Assembly: GCF_003011965.1 (NCBI RefSeq)
Contig: NZ_PXWG01000059.1
Coordinates: 1 to 38,215, forward strand
Length of the DNA stretch: 38,215 nucleotides
Direction of reading: 5' to 3'
Source of the DNA: Streptosporangium nondiastaticum
GTDB taxonomy: Bacteria; Actinomycetota; Actinomycetes; Streptomycetales; Streptomycetaceae
Part shown: one piece after another, positions 24,197 through 32,197 of the stretch
How the letters are laid out: the number at the start of each line of letters is the position of its first letter
Numbering within the stretch: the first letter of the stretch is position 1
Program-made: the position numbers and the translations under genes
The notes under the pieces: generated by a model
Told to the model about the DNA's origin: nothing
Database searches by the model: none
The model's input: the letters and a program-made list of their open reading frames with translations, nothing else

Positions 24197-25534
24197 GTGG
24201 GCAATACGGGGCAAACCTGGACGGCTGAGGCGGCCGGGAGCGGCCGGAGGCGGCCGCGGCCCCTGTCGCCCCTGCGGGAGCACCTGCGGGACACGTTCTG
24301 GTTCGCGCCCACCGTGGGGCTCCTCGGGGCGGCGGGGCTGGCCGCCGGGGTGCTGGAGCTGGACCGGTTCGTCATCGGGGCCCTGAAGCGGGACGGGGAC
24401 TACGGGACGGTCGAGTCGCTGATCGGGATCGCCGACGACACCAAGACGATCATCACGACCGTCGGCTCGGCGATGCTGACCTTCATCGGCGTGGTGTTCT
24501 CGATCTCCCTGGTCGCACTGCAGATGGCCAGCGGGCAGTTCTCCCCGCGCGTGGTGCGGCTGTACGTGCGCAGCCGGATCACCAAGTGCACGTTCGCCGT
24601 CTTCCTGGCGACGTTCCCGTTCGCCCTGCTGGTGCAGGCGTCGTACGAGGGGACCGAGGACCCGCGCGCGGTCACCACGGTCCCGGTGTTCTCCAGCATC
24701 GTGTGCGTGCTGCTGGTGCTGGTGAGCCTGGGGCTGTTCATCGCGTACGTGAACGCCACGCTGCGGCTGATGCGGGTGAGCCATGTGATCGACCGGATCA
24801 CGCGGGAGTCGTTCCGGGTGCTGGGCAAGTACGGCGTCCCCGACGACGAGCGGCCGGCGCTGGCCGGGCCCGGTGCGGAGGTCGTGCACACGGGGCGGGC
24901 CGGGGTGCTGCGCGACGTGCACATCGCCCGGCTGGTGCGGGTGGCGCGGCGGCACGGGGTGGTGCTGCGGCTGATCCCGCGGATCGGGGACTTCGTGGTG
25001 CCGGGGACGCCGGTGTTCGCGGTGCACGGCGGGGCCGCGCCGCCGCCGCGGGCGCTGCGGTACACGGTGTCCGTCGGTGTGGAGCGCACGTTCCACCAGG
25101 ATCCGGGCTTCGGGCTGCGGCAGCTGTCGGACATCGCCCAGCGGGCCCTGTCGCCCGCTGTGAACGATCCGACGACGGCCGTGCAGTGCCTGGACCGGAT
25201 CACCCAGTTCCTCGCGGCCCTGGCCCGGCAGCCCCTGGGCGCGCTGCACCACTGCGACCGCCGGGGCGCCGTGCGGCTGGTGCAGGACGTGCCCGGGTGG
25301 GCGGACCTGGTGGACCTGGGGTTCGCGGAGATCCGCGGCTGCGCGACCGGCAGCCCGCAGGTGACCCGGCGGCTGGCGGCGGCCCTGGACGACCTGTGGC
25401 ACCTGGCCCCCGCGGGCCGGCGTCCGCCGCTGGAACGGCACCGGGCGCTGCTCGCGGACGCCGTGACGCGGGCGGTGCCGGACGGGGCGGACCGGGAGTT
25501 CGCCTTGCTGCCGGACCGGCAGGGGATCGGGTAG
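24197..25534 (+). CDS. DUF2254-family membrane protein
   Basis: The 445-aa product has four predicted membrane helices in its first half: FWFAPTVGLLGAAGLAAG (~34-55), SAMLTFIGVVFSISLVALQM (~94-115), a third at ~135-155 and a fourth at ~163-190. The motif QMASGQFSPRVV just after helix 2 and DPTTAVQCLDRI near residue 325 are characteristic of the DUF2254 family. The C-terminal half is soluble. The family's function is not established. The gene follows the tRNA pair on the opposite strand and is followed by fdhD after a 98-nt gap, so it is probably a separate transcriptional unit. Confidence 0.88.
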   Translation: MGNTGQTWTAEAAGSGRRRPRPLSPLREHLRDTFWFAPTVGLLGAAGLAAGVLELDRFVIGALKRDGDYGTVESLIGIADDTKTIITTVGSAMLTFIGVVFSISLVALQMASGQFSPRVVRLYVRSRITKCTFAVFLATFPFALLVQASYEGTEDPRAVTTVPVFSSIVCVLLVLVSLGLFIAYVNATLRLMRVSHVIDRITRESFRVLGKYGVPDDERPALAGPGAEVVHTGRAGVLRDVHIARLVRVARRHGVVLRLIPRIGDFVVPGTPVFAVHGGAAPPPRALRYTVSVGVERTFHQDPGFGLRQLSDIAQRALSPAVNDPTTAVQCLDRITQFLAALARQPLGALHHCDRRGAVRLVQDVPGWADLVDLGFAEIRGCATGSPQVTRRLAAALDDLWHLAPAGRRPPLERHRALLADAVTRAVPDGADREFALLPDRQGIG

Positions 25535-25632
25535 CCCGGCCGGCGGTCGTCGTGGGCCCCGGCGGGGTCCGGCCGCGCCCCAGAGACAATGGAGCGGCCA
25601 GCAGCCCTTCGACCACCGGGACGGATCAGCTC

Positions 25633-26487
25633 ATGGGACGGGTCACCGCACGACGCCGCGTCATCCGCATCCGGGACGGTGCCGTCGGCGCCCGTCCGGA
25701 CACACTGGTGACCGAGGAGCCGATGGAGATCCGGCTGAACGGCAAGCCGCTCGCCGTCACCATGCGCACGCCGGGCGACGACTTCGCGCTCGCGGCGGGT
25801 TTCCTCGTCAGCGAGGGCGTGCTGGCCGGCGCCGACGAGATCGCCAACATCGTCTACTGCGCGGGGGCGACCGACGACGGATCCAACACGTACAACGTCG
25901 TCGACGTGCGGCTCGCGCCCGGCGTCCCGGTGCCCGACATCACTCTGGAGCGCAACGTCTACACGACGTCGTCGTGCGGGCTGTGCGGGAAGGCGAGCCT
26001 GGACGCCGTACGGACCACCGCGCGCCACGCCCTGTCCGACGGGCCGGCCCCGATGCGGCTCGAACCCGCCCTGCTGGCGTCCCTCCCCGACCGGCTGCGG
26101 GAGGCGCAACGCGTCTTCGACCGCACGGGCGGACTGCACGCGGCCGCGCTGTTCACCGCGGACGGCGAGCTGCTGGACGTGCGCGAGGACGTGGGGCGGC
26201 ACAACGCGGTCGACAAGCTCGTCGGGCGGGCCCTCCAGCAGGGGATGCTGCCGCTGGCGGGTTCGGTGCTGCTGGTCTCCGGGCGGGCCTCGTTCGAGCT
26301 GGCGCAGAAGGCGGTGATGGCCGGGATCCCGGTGCTCGCGGCGGTGTCGGCGCCGTCGTCGCTGGCGGTGGACCTGGCCGCGGAGACGGGGCTGACGCTG
26401 GTGGGCTTCCTGCGCGGGGCGTCGATGAACGTGTACGCGGGCGAGCAGAGGATCGTCCTGGAGGAGACGCAGCCGGCGGCCGGCTGA
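25633..26487 (+). CDS. fdhD: Formate dehydrogenase accessory sulfurtransferase FdhD
   Basis: FdhD transfers sulfur from the cysteine desulfurase IscS to the molybdenum/guanine-dinucleotide cofactor of formate dehydrogenase and is needed for its activity. The 284-aa product shows TEEPMEIRLNGKPL near the start, then TPGDDFALAAGFLVSEG, the sulfur-carrying Cys pair in SSCGLCG (C115, C118), DVGRHNAVDKL and SGRASFELAQKA. All are typical of the family and the length is normal. The ATG at 25633 follows a weak GGGACGG. No formate dehydrogenase subunit lies in the window; fdhD is often separate from its target in actinomycetes. Confidence 0.95.
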   Translation: MGRVTARRRVIRIRDGAVGARPDTLVTEEPMEIRLNGKPLAVTMRTPGDDFALAAGFLVSEGVLAGADEIANIVYCAGATDDGSNTYNVVDVRLAPGVPVPDITLERNVYTTSSCGLCGKASLDAVRTTARHALSDGPAPMRLEPALLASLPDRLREAQRVFDRTGGLHAAALFTADGELLDVREDVGRHNAVDKLVGRALQQGMLPLAGSVLLVSGRASFELAQKAVMAGIPVLAAVSAPSSLAVDLAAETGLTLVGFLRGASMNVYAGEQRIVLEETQPAAG

Positions 26488-26504
26488 CGCCCCTGTCGGC
26501 GGCG

Positions 26505-26966
26505 TCAGCCGACCGGCCCTTCCTCCCGTTCCTCGGCCACGCGGGCGAGCAGCGCGACGAACTGTTCCCGCTCGGCGGGGGTGAGCGCCGCGAGCAGCGC
26601 CCGGTTGGCCTCGTCGCCCAGTTGCGCGAGCCGCCCCAGGCAGTCGCGGCCCTCGGCGGTGAGGGCGATGACGTTCTTGCGGCGGTCGTCGGGGTCGGGG
26701 GTGCGGGTGACGAGCCGTGCCCGCTGGAGGTCGTTGAGGATGCCGACCATGTCCTTGGGGTCGAAGCCGGTTTTGCGGACCAGGCCCGCCTGGGCGACGG
26801 GGCCGATGTCGGCGACGGCGGCCAGGACGGCGTGGTGCGGCATGCGCAGGCCCTCGTGGGCGAACGCCTCGCCGAGCAGGCGGCGGCCGCGCCCGGCGGC
26901 GCGGTTGAGGAGCCAGCTGGGGAGGGCGCGGATGCGGTCGAGCGCGGGCTCGTGGTGCTGGGTCAT
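26505..26966 (-). CDS. MarR-family repressor
   Basis: The 153-aa product is a winged-helix MarR regulator: MPHHAVLAAVADIGPVAQAGLVRKTGFDPKD (recognition region), then the wing RARLVTRTPDPDDRRKNVIALTAEG, flanked by dimerisation helices. It lies divergently from the oxidoreductase at 27100, and palindromes built on CGTTGG lie between them. It therefore probably represses that gene and itself, with release by an electrophile or phenolic ligand. The ligand is inferred from family habit. On the minus strand TAGGGT lies six bases before the ATG, with TTGGTA 19 bases farther upstream, consistent with a leaderless start. The stop is 18 nt from the fdhD stop, convergent. Confidence 0.92.
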   Translation of the reverse strand: MTQHHEPALDRIRALPSWLLNRAAGRGRRLLGEAFAHEGLRMPHHAVLAAVADIGPVAQAGLVRKTGFDPKDMVGILNDLQRARLVTRTPDPDDRRKNVIALTAEGRDCLGRLAQLGDEANRALLAALTPAEREQFVALLARVAEEREEGPVG

Positions 26967-26988
26967 GGTGCGACCCTACCGACACATC

Positions 26989-27077
26989 CGTTGGGACTAC
27001 CAATAAAAAACGTTGGACACCCCAACGAAGATCCCTCTATCGTTGGGACTCCCAACGAAAACCGTTGGGGCAACCCA
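26989..27077. promoter_or_regulatory. Cluster of MarR-type operators and promoter of the oxidoreductase
   Basis: Four sites with a shared half-site CGTTGG are present. Site 3 is a perfect palindrome, TCGTTGGG-ACT-CCCAACGA (27040-27058). Site 2 is CGTTGG-ACACC-CCAACG (27011-27027). Site 1 (26989-27004) and site 4 (27063-27077) are imperfect. A candidate rightward promoter is TTGGAC (27013-27018), 17 bases, TCTATC (27036-27041). Sites 2 and 3 cover its -35 and the start region, and site 1 overlaps the MarR gene's own promoter. Repression in both directions is likely. Confidence 0.8.
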
Positions 27078-27099
27078 CGACACCCTGGAGGTGCGCCCC

Positions 27100-28065
27100 A
27101 TGCGCCGTGTCCGCTATTACGAGAACGGCGGCCCCGAGGTCCTGCGCCTGGAGGAGACCGAGGTCCCCGCCCCCGGCCCCGGCGAGCTGCTCGTGCGCAA
27201 CGAGGCCGTCGGCGTCACGCTCCCCGTCGTGCGGAAGGTGCGCGGCGGCGGCCTCCCGCTGCCCGCGAGCCTGGGCGGCGAGGTCGCCGGAGAGGTCGTG
27301 GCGACCGGCCCGGGCGTCACCGGCTTCAAGGCGGGCGACCGCGTCACCGGCCTGTGCTTCGGCGACGGCTACGCCGACCACTCCGTCCTGCAGGCCGCGA
27401 TGGCCTCCCCCGTTCCCGAGGGCGCGACCGCCAGGGACGCCGTCGCCCTGGTCCGCTGCGGGCTGGTGGCCCGCGGGGCGTACGCGGCGGCCCGCCCGGC
27501 CGCCGGCGAGTCCGTCCTGGTGACGGGTGCGGCGAGCGGCGTGGGCCACCTCGCCGTGCAGCTCGCCAAGGAGCTCGGCGGCGGCAGGGTCGTGGCGGCC
27601 GTCAGCTCCGCGGCCGCTGAGGCCAAGGCCGGCTTCCTGCGCGGGCTGGGCGCGGACCACGTCGTCACCTACGACGAGCTCGCCCGCGAGTCCGCGGACC
27701 CGGAGAGCTGGGGCGGCCGGGTCGACATCGTCCTGGACGCGGTCGGCGGCGAGCTCCTCTCCCCCGCCGTCGCCGCGCTCGCACCCGGCGGCCGGCTCGT
27801 CGCGTACAGCTCGGGCGGCGGGACGATCGAGGCGTACGACCTGCTCGTCGGCGCGAAGGCCGCGATCGGCTTCCAGATGGCGCTGATCGCCCGCCACCGG
27901 CCTGAGCTGATGGAGCAGTGGCGGCTGGAGCTGTGGGAGCTGTTCGCCGCAGGGCGGCTGCGGCCGCGCGTCCACGCCGAACTGCCGCTGGAGGACGCCG
28001 CGAAGGCGCACGAGCTCATCGAGTCGCGCGTCAACCTCGGCAAGGTCGTCCTGCGGCCGGCGTGA
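27100..28065 (+). CDS. Zinc-independent quinone oxidoreductase (MDR superfamily)
   Basis: The 321-aa product belongs to the medium-chain dehydrogenase/reductase group, quinone-oxidoreductase branch. It has YENGGPEVLRLEE at the N-terminus, GGEVAGEVVATGPGVTGFKAGDRV, and the NADPH-binding AASGVGHLAVQLAKELG in the Rossmann domain (~140-270). It ends with LEDAAKAHELIESRVNLGKVVL, typical of QOR. Zinc ligands of alcohol dehydrogenases are absent. It would reduce quinones or enals with NADPH. The ATG at 27100 follows GGAGG by eight bases. Control by the divergent MarR protein is strongly suggested by the intergenic palindromes. Confidence 0.9.
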   Translation: MRRVRYYENGGPEVLRLEETEVPAPGPGELLVRNEAVGVTLPVVRKVRGGGLPLPASLGGEVAGEVVATGPGVTGFKAGDRVTGLCFGDGYADHSVLQAAMASPVPEGATARDAVALVRCGLVARGAYAAARPAAGESVLVTGAASGVGHLAVQLAKELGGGRVVAAVSSAAAEAKAGFLRGLGADHVVTYDELARESADPESWGGRVDIVLDAVGGELLSPAVAALAPGGRLVAYSSGGGTIEAYDLLVGAKAAIGFQMALIARHRPELMEQWRLELWELFAAGRLRPRVHAELPLEDAAKAHELIESRVNLGKVVLRPA

Positions 28066-28108
28066 GCCTTTGCCTCAGCCCCTCGGCCGACCCCCTCCCG
28101 TACGCGAG

Positions 28109-28132
28109 CTCGCATATCAACTCGCACATCAA
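28109..28132. repeat. Two 12-nt direct repeats upstream of the sialidase gene
   Basis: CTCGCATATCAA is followed immediately by CTCGCACATCAA and a partial third copy (CTCGTATGG). The repeat lies 30-55 bases upstream of the likely -35 of the sialidase promoter, a position suited to an activator. It could also be chance. Confidence 0.5.
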
Positions 28133-28161
28133 CTCGTATGGGCTCTTCGGCCGAGTCTTCC

Positions 28162-28190
28162 TTGTGTGACAGTCGTACGAGACCTACGTT
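28162..28190 (+). promoter_or_regulatory. Promoter of the sialidase gene, probably leaderless
   Basis: TTGTGT (28162-28167), 17 bases, TACGTT (28185-28190) fits a housekeeping-type promoter. The -10 ends seven bases before the ATG at 28198 and there is no ribosome site, so transcription should begin at the start codon. This also decides the start in favour of 28198 over an in-frame ATG at 28138. Confidence 0.55.
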
Positions 28191-28197
28191 CGGCCTC

Positions 28198-30273
28198 ATG
28201 GCGCCGCCGCACGTCCGCACCGCTCCCGCCACTCTTCGAACCCCCGTCAGGAACGCGTTGGCCGCAGCCGCGTTGGCGGGCCTCGCGGGCTCCCTCCTCG
28301 CACCGCCCCCGGCCCGGGCCACGGACACCGGATTCACGAACACCGGATTCACGGGCACCGGGTTCGAGGAGCGGGTCCTCTTCAAGGCCGGGCCGGAGAC
28401 GGCCGACGGGGACGCCTACGCCTGCTTCCGCATCCCCGCACTGGTCACCACCGTCCGCGGCACCGTCCTCGCCTTCGCCGAGGGCCGGAAGGGCGACTGC
28501 AGCGACGCCACCGACATCGACGTCGTCGTCAAACGCTCGGACGACGCCGGCCGCACGTGGAGCCCGCTGCGCGTGGTGGACGAAGGGCTCGGCGACACCC
28601 ACGGCAACCCCGCGCCCGTCGTGGACCTCCGCAGCGGCCGGATCACGCTCCTCACCACGTACAACAAGGGCCGCCCCGGCGGGGGCAACTGCGACGTGCC
28701 CTGCGACCGCACGCCCCACCTCCAGCACAGCGACGACGACGGCGCGCACTGGTCGGGGCCGGAGGACCTGACGCGGGAGCTGCGCCCGCCCGGCTGGAAC
28801 TCCTGGTACGCCACCGGCCCCGGCCACGGCATCCAGCTCGCGCACGGCCCGCACCGCGGCCGCATGGTCGTCGGCCTCAACGCCGAGAGCCACGACGGCA
28901 CCCGCGTCCACGCCAACCACGCGGCGCTCGCCCTCAGCGACGACGGGGGCGCGCACTGGCGGCTCGGCGCGGTGGACACCCACGCGACCGCCCCGGACGG
29001 CACGTACGCGCAGAAGCCGTCCGAGCTGACGCTCGCCGAGCGGGCCGACGGCGCGGTGTACGCGGGCGGGCGCGAGCAGGACGGCACGGAGCTCGGCAAC
29101 CGCGACTTCGCCGTCAGCCCCGACGGGGGCACGGCGTTCGCCGGGCGGTTCCGGACCGTCCCGGACCTCTACACGCCCATGGTGCAGGGGTCCGTGGCCG
29201 TGCTGCGCCCCGGGCGCTGGCTGTTCGCGTCGCCTTCCGACCCCGACCGGCGGCGCTCGATGACGATCCGCTCCTCCTACGACGAAGGGCGCACGTGGGA
29301 GGGCGTGGAGCAGGGCAGGCTCGTCACCGCCGACTGGGCGGGCTACTCGGACATGGCCGTGCTGGACACGGGCGGGGACCAGGACGGCTACGGGCATGGG
29401 GCTACGGCCGGGCTGCTGTACGAGGCGGGCCGGGGCAACGCGCGGGACGAGATCCGGTTCACCCGCTTCACCGAGGAGTGGCTGGGCCCGCGCCACGGGC
29501 CGCTCCCCACGACGCCGGACCGGGCTCCGGGCGGGCGGGACGCGTACGTCCTGGGAGGCCCGCGACCGGTCCGGGGCCGCTCCGGCGGGGCCCTCGCCTT
29601 CGACGGCGTGGACGACGCGGTGCGGCTGCCCTACCGGGCCTCCCTTCCGCTGGGGACGCGGGACTTCACAGCGGTGTTGTGGTTCCGTTCGTCGCCCGGA
29701 GCGGCGCAAGCCGCCGAGCAGCCTCTGCTGTGGATGGGCGGGATGGGCGGGGCGCCCCAGGTGGCGCTGCGGGTGGCGCCCGGCGGGCGGGTGACCGGGC
29801 AGGTGACGGCGGTCGCCGGGGCGGGCCCGGCCCGTACGGCGGTCGTCCGGTCGGCCCCGTACGGCGACGGGCTGTGGCACCGGGTCGTACTGCGGCGCGG
29901 CGGTGGACGGATCGTCCTCACCGTGGACGGTGCCGCTTCGTCCGTGCCCGGTGTGCCGGGGACGGTCAGCCGCAACTCGACGTTCGGGGTGCACCTGGGG
30001 CAGCGCCCTGACGGCCGGGCGTGGCTGTCCGGGGAGCTGGACGACGTACGGGTGTACGGGCGGGCGCTGACGGACGGCGAGCTGGCGCGGCTGGGGCGGC
30101 CGGGGCAGCGGGAGCTGCCGCCGCGGCCCGGAGACCCGGCGGCCCCTACCCGCGATCTGCTGCTGTGGCTGCCGCTGGACCGCGTCGACGGTGCCGACCG
30201 CGCCGACCGCGCTCAGGCCCGGGAGAGCGACGGCGCGGCCGTGCCCGGCTCCGGCGCCGCCACGCGCCCGTAG
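28198..30273 (+). CDS. Secreted exo-sialidase (GH33-like) with C-terminal LamG domain
   Basis: The 691-aa product begins with a signal peptide (~1-44: basic start, hydrophobic LAAAALAGLAGSLLA, cleavage after ARA). The six-bladed propeller (~60-450) has the FRIP motif (R78 of the Arg triad), four Asp boxes at about 114 (SDDAGRTW), 178, 248 and 360 (SYDEGRTW), and Y383 in GYSDMAVL at the nucleophile position. A concanavalin/LamG-like domain follows (~464-626, FDGVDDAVRLP ... LDDVRVYGRALTDGE). The enzyme would remove terminal sialic acids from external glycans, with the LamG domain aiding binding. The last 61 bases overlap the 3' end of the convergent transporter gene. No sialic-acid uptake genes are nearby. 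Confidence 0.92.
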   Translation: MAPPHVRTAPATLRTPVRNALAAAALAGLAGSLLAPPPARATDTGFTNTGFTGTGFEERVLFKAGPETADGDAYACFRIPALVTTVRGTVLAFAEGRKGDCSDATDIDVVVKRSDDAGRTWSPLRVVDEGLGDTHGNPAPVVDLRSGRITLLTTYNKGRPGGGNCDVPCDRTPHLQHSDDDGAHWSGPEDLTRELRPPGWNSWYATGPGHGIQLAHGPHRGRMVVGLNAESHDGTRVHANHAALALSDDGGAHWRLGAVDTHATAPDGTYAQKPSELTLAERADGAVYAGGREQDGTELGNRDFAVSPDGGTAFAGRFRTVPDLYTPMVQGSVAVLRPGRWLFASPSDPDRRRSMTIRSSYDEGRTWEGVEQGRLVTADWAGYSDMAVLDTGGDQDGYGHGATAGLLYEAGRGNARDEIRFTRFTEEWLGPRHGPLPTTPDRAPGGRDAYVLGGPRPVRGRSGGALAFDGVDDAVRLPYRASLPLGTRDFTAVLWFRSSPGAAQAAEQPLLWMGGMGGAPQVALRVAPGGRVTGQVTAVAGAGPARTAVVRSAPYGDGLWHRVVLRRGGGRIVLTVDGAASSVPGVPGTVSRNSTFGVHLGQRPDGRAWLSGELDDVRVYGRALTDGELARLGRPGQRELPPRPGDPAAPTRDLLLWLPLDRVDGADRADRAQARESDGAAVPGSGAATRP

Positions 30274-31220
30274 CGCTTCGCGAGGACCGCCCCGACCATC
30301 AGCTGCATCTGGTGGAAGAGCATCAGCGGCAGCACCGCCAGGCTTGCCTGGGCCCCGAAGAGGACGCCCGCCATGGGCAGGCCGGCCGCCAGGCTCTTCT
30401 TCGAGCCGCAGAAGACGATGGCGAGCCGGTCCTCGCGGCTGAAGCCGAGCCACCGCGATCCGTACGTGGTGACCGTCAGCATGAGGCCCAGCAGGACGGC
30501 CTCCACGCCCAGCAGGGCGAGCAGCCGCAGCGGGGTGACCTCGTGCCAGATGCCGCGGACCATGCCCGCGCTGAAGGCCGAGTAGACGACCAGGAGGATC
30601 GAGCCGCGGTCCACGTAACCGAGGACCTTCTTGTGCCGGGTGAGGAAACCTCCCACCCGGCGGCGCAGCAACTGGCCCGCGAGGAACGGGACGAGGAGCT
30701 GCAGCACGATCGACAGCAGGGAGCGGGCCGAGAAGCCGCCGCCGCTGTTGCCCAGGAGGAGGGCGGCGAGGAGGGGAGTGAGGGCGATTCCCACAATGCT
30801 GGAGAACGAGCCCGCGCACACCGCCGCCGCCACGTTGCCGCGCGCCATGGAGGTGAAGGCGATCGAGGACTGGATGGTCGAGGGCACGAGGCACAGGAAC
30901 AGCAGCCCGGAGTGCAGCTGCGGCGTCAGGGCGAAGGGGACGAGGCCGCGGGCGGCCAGGCCGAGGAGCGGGAACAGCACGAACGTGCAGCCGAGGACCG
31001 TCACGTGCAGCCGCCAGTGGCGCAGGCCGTCCAGGGCCTCGCGGGTGGAGAGACGGGCTCCGTAGAGGAAGAACAGGAGCGCCACGGCGCCGGTGGAGGC
31101 GCCGCCGGCGACGGTCGCCGCCTGGCCTCGGGCGGGCAGGAGGGCGGCGAGGGCGACGGTGCCCAGGAGGGCCGCTATGTAGGGGTCGACGGGGAGGCGG
31201 AAGCGGAAGCGCGACGGCAT
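30213..31220 (-). CDS. Bile acid:sodium symporter-type (BASS/SBF-like) transporter
   Basis: The 335-aa product has about ten hydrophobic helices and the layout of the prokaryotic SBF-like family: FRLPVDPYIAALLGTVALAALLP at the start, a conserved LCLVPSTIQSSIAFTSMARGN turn region, and CGSKKSLAAGLPMAGVLF in the second half. Family members carry organic anions, but the substrate here cannot be inferred. The ATG is at 31218-31220. It is divergent from a LysR regulator with a palindrome between them, the classical arrangement for LysR control of the adjacent gene. Its 3' end overlaps the sialidase gene on the other strand. Confidence 0.9.
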   Translation of the reverse strand: MPSRFRFRLPVDPYIAALLGTVALAALLPARGQAATVAGGASTGAVALLFFLYGARLSTREALDGLRHWRLHVTVLGCTFVLFPLLGLAARGLVPFALTPQLHSGLLFLCLVPSTIQSSIAFTSMARGNVAAAVCAGSFSSIVGIALTPLLAALLLGNSGGGFSARSLLSIVLQLLVPFLAGQLLRRRVGGFLTRHKKVLGYVDRGSILLVVYSAFSAGMVRGIWHEVTPLRLLALLGVEAVLLGLMLTVTTYGSRWLGFSREDRLAIVFCGSKKSLAAGLPMAGVLFGAQASLAVLPLMLFHQMQLMVGAVLAKRYGRVAAPEPGTAAPSLSRA

Positions 31221-31275
31221 GGCCCCAGCCTGGTGCCCGCACCGCCTATGCGGAACCCCGTTCGCCACTCTGACT

Positions 31276-31296
31276 GTCATCACCAACCGTGATGAC
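31276..31296. promoter_or_regulatory. Perfect palindrome in the LysR/transporter spacer
   Basis: GTCATCAC (31276-31283) and GTGATGAC (31289-31296) are exact reverse complements around CAACC. This is a typical LysR-type binding site by size and position. It overlaps the expected -35 region of the LysR gene, whose likely -10 is TACGCT (31303-31308), six bases before its GTG. Confidence 0.72.
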
Positions 31297-31314
31297 CGGC
31301 AGTACGCTGGTGCC

Positions 31315-32181
31315 GTGTTCGACCCCGTGCAGCTCCGTACGTTCCTGGCCGTCGCACAGACGCTGAGCTTCACCCGGGCCGCGGGCCGCCTCGGGGTCCG
31401 GCAGTCGACGGTGAGCCAGCAGGTCCGCCGCCTGGAGGCCGCCGCCGGCCGGCAGTTGTTCGTCCGCGACACTCACAGCGTGCGGCTGACCGAGGACGGC
31501 GAGGCCATGCTGGGCTTCGCCCGCACGATCCTGGAGGCCAACGAGCGCGCCGCCTACTGGTTCGCGGGCACCCGGCTGCGCGGGCGGCTGCGGTTCGGGG
31601 CGTCGGAGGACTTCGTCCTCACCCGGCTGCCCGAGGTCCTGGAGGGCTTCCGGCGCGAGCACCCCGAGGTGGACCTGGAGCTGACCGTCGACCTGTCGGA
31701 GACCCTGCAGAAGCGGCTGGCCGCGGGGCGGCTGGACCTCGTCCTCGTCAAGCGCCACCCCGGCGGCGAGCCGCACGGGCGGCTCGTGTGGCGGGACCGG
31801 CTGGTGTGGATCGGCGGCGAACGGCTCGTTCTGGACCCGCACCGGCCGCTGCCGCTGATCGCCTTCCCGCCGCCCGCGGTGACCCGGGCGCGGGCCCTGG
31901 AGGTGCTGGAGCGCAGCGGCCGCTCCTGGCGGGTGGTCTGCACGAGCGGCAGCCTCAGCGGCCTGGTCGCGGCGGCCCGCGCGGGCCTGGGCGTCATGGC
32001 CCACACCCTGGGCATGATCCCGCCGGGCCTGGTCCGTCTGGCCCCCGGCCCGGGCCTGCCGGACCTCGGCGAGGTCGACGTGGTGCTGCTGCACGGCGCG
32101 GCACCGGGAAGTACGGCGCGGGGCGCGGCGGAAGCACTGGCCCAGGCGGTCCTGGCAGCGGGCGACCGGCTGCAGGGGTAG
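31315..32181 (+). CDS. LysR-family transcriptional regulator
   Basis: The 288-aa product has the family's N-terminal winged helix (residues 1-60: FDPVQLRTFLAVAQTLSFT, AAGRLGVRQSTVSQQVRRLE) and a two-lobed periplasmic-binding-like effector domain (~88-288, beginning GRLRFGASEDFVL). The GTG at 31315 was chosen because homologues start at (M/V)FDPVQL and a -10-like TACGCT precedes it by six bases with no ribosome site, suggesting a leaderless message. It is divergent from the BASS transporter and probably controls it and itself through the palindrome at 31276-31296. Confidence 0.92.
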   Translation: MFDPVQLRTFLAVAQTLSFTRAAGRLGVRQSTVSQQVRRLEAAAGRQLFVRDTHSVRLTEDGEAMLGFARTILEANERAAYWFAGTRLRGRLRFGASEDFVLTRLPEVLEGFRREHPEVDLELTVDLSETLQKRLAAGRLDLVLVKRHPGGEPHGRLVWRDRLVWIGGERLVLDPHRPLPLIAFPPPAVTRARALEVLERSGRSWRVVCTSGSLSGLVAAARAGLGVMAHTLGMIPPGLVRLAPGPGLPDLGEVDVVLLHGAAPGSTARGAAEALAQAVLAAGDRLQG

Positions 32182-32197
32182 GGCTGGTCGCGTCCGG

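Noticed and set aside
28138..28197. In-frame ATG at 28138 as the sialidase start
   Set aside because: It would add 20 residues before a good signal peptide, has no ribosome site, and a well-spaced promoter ends just before the ATG at 28198.
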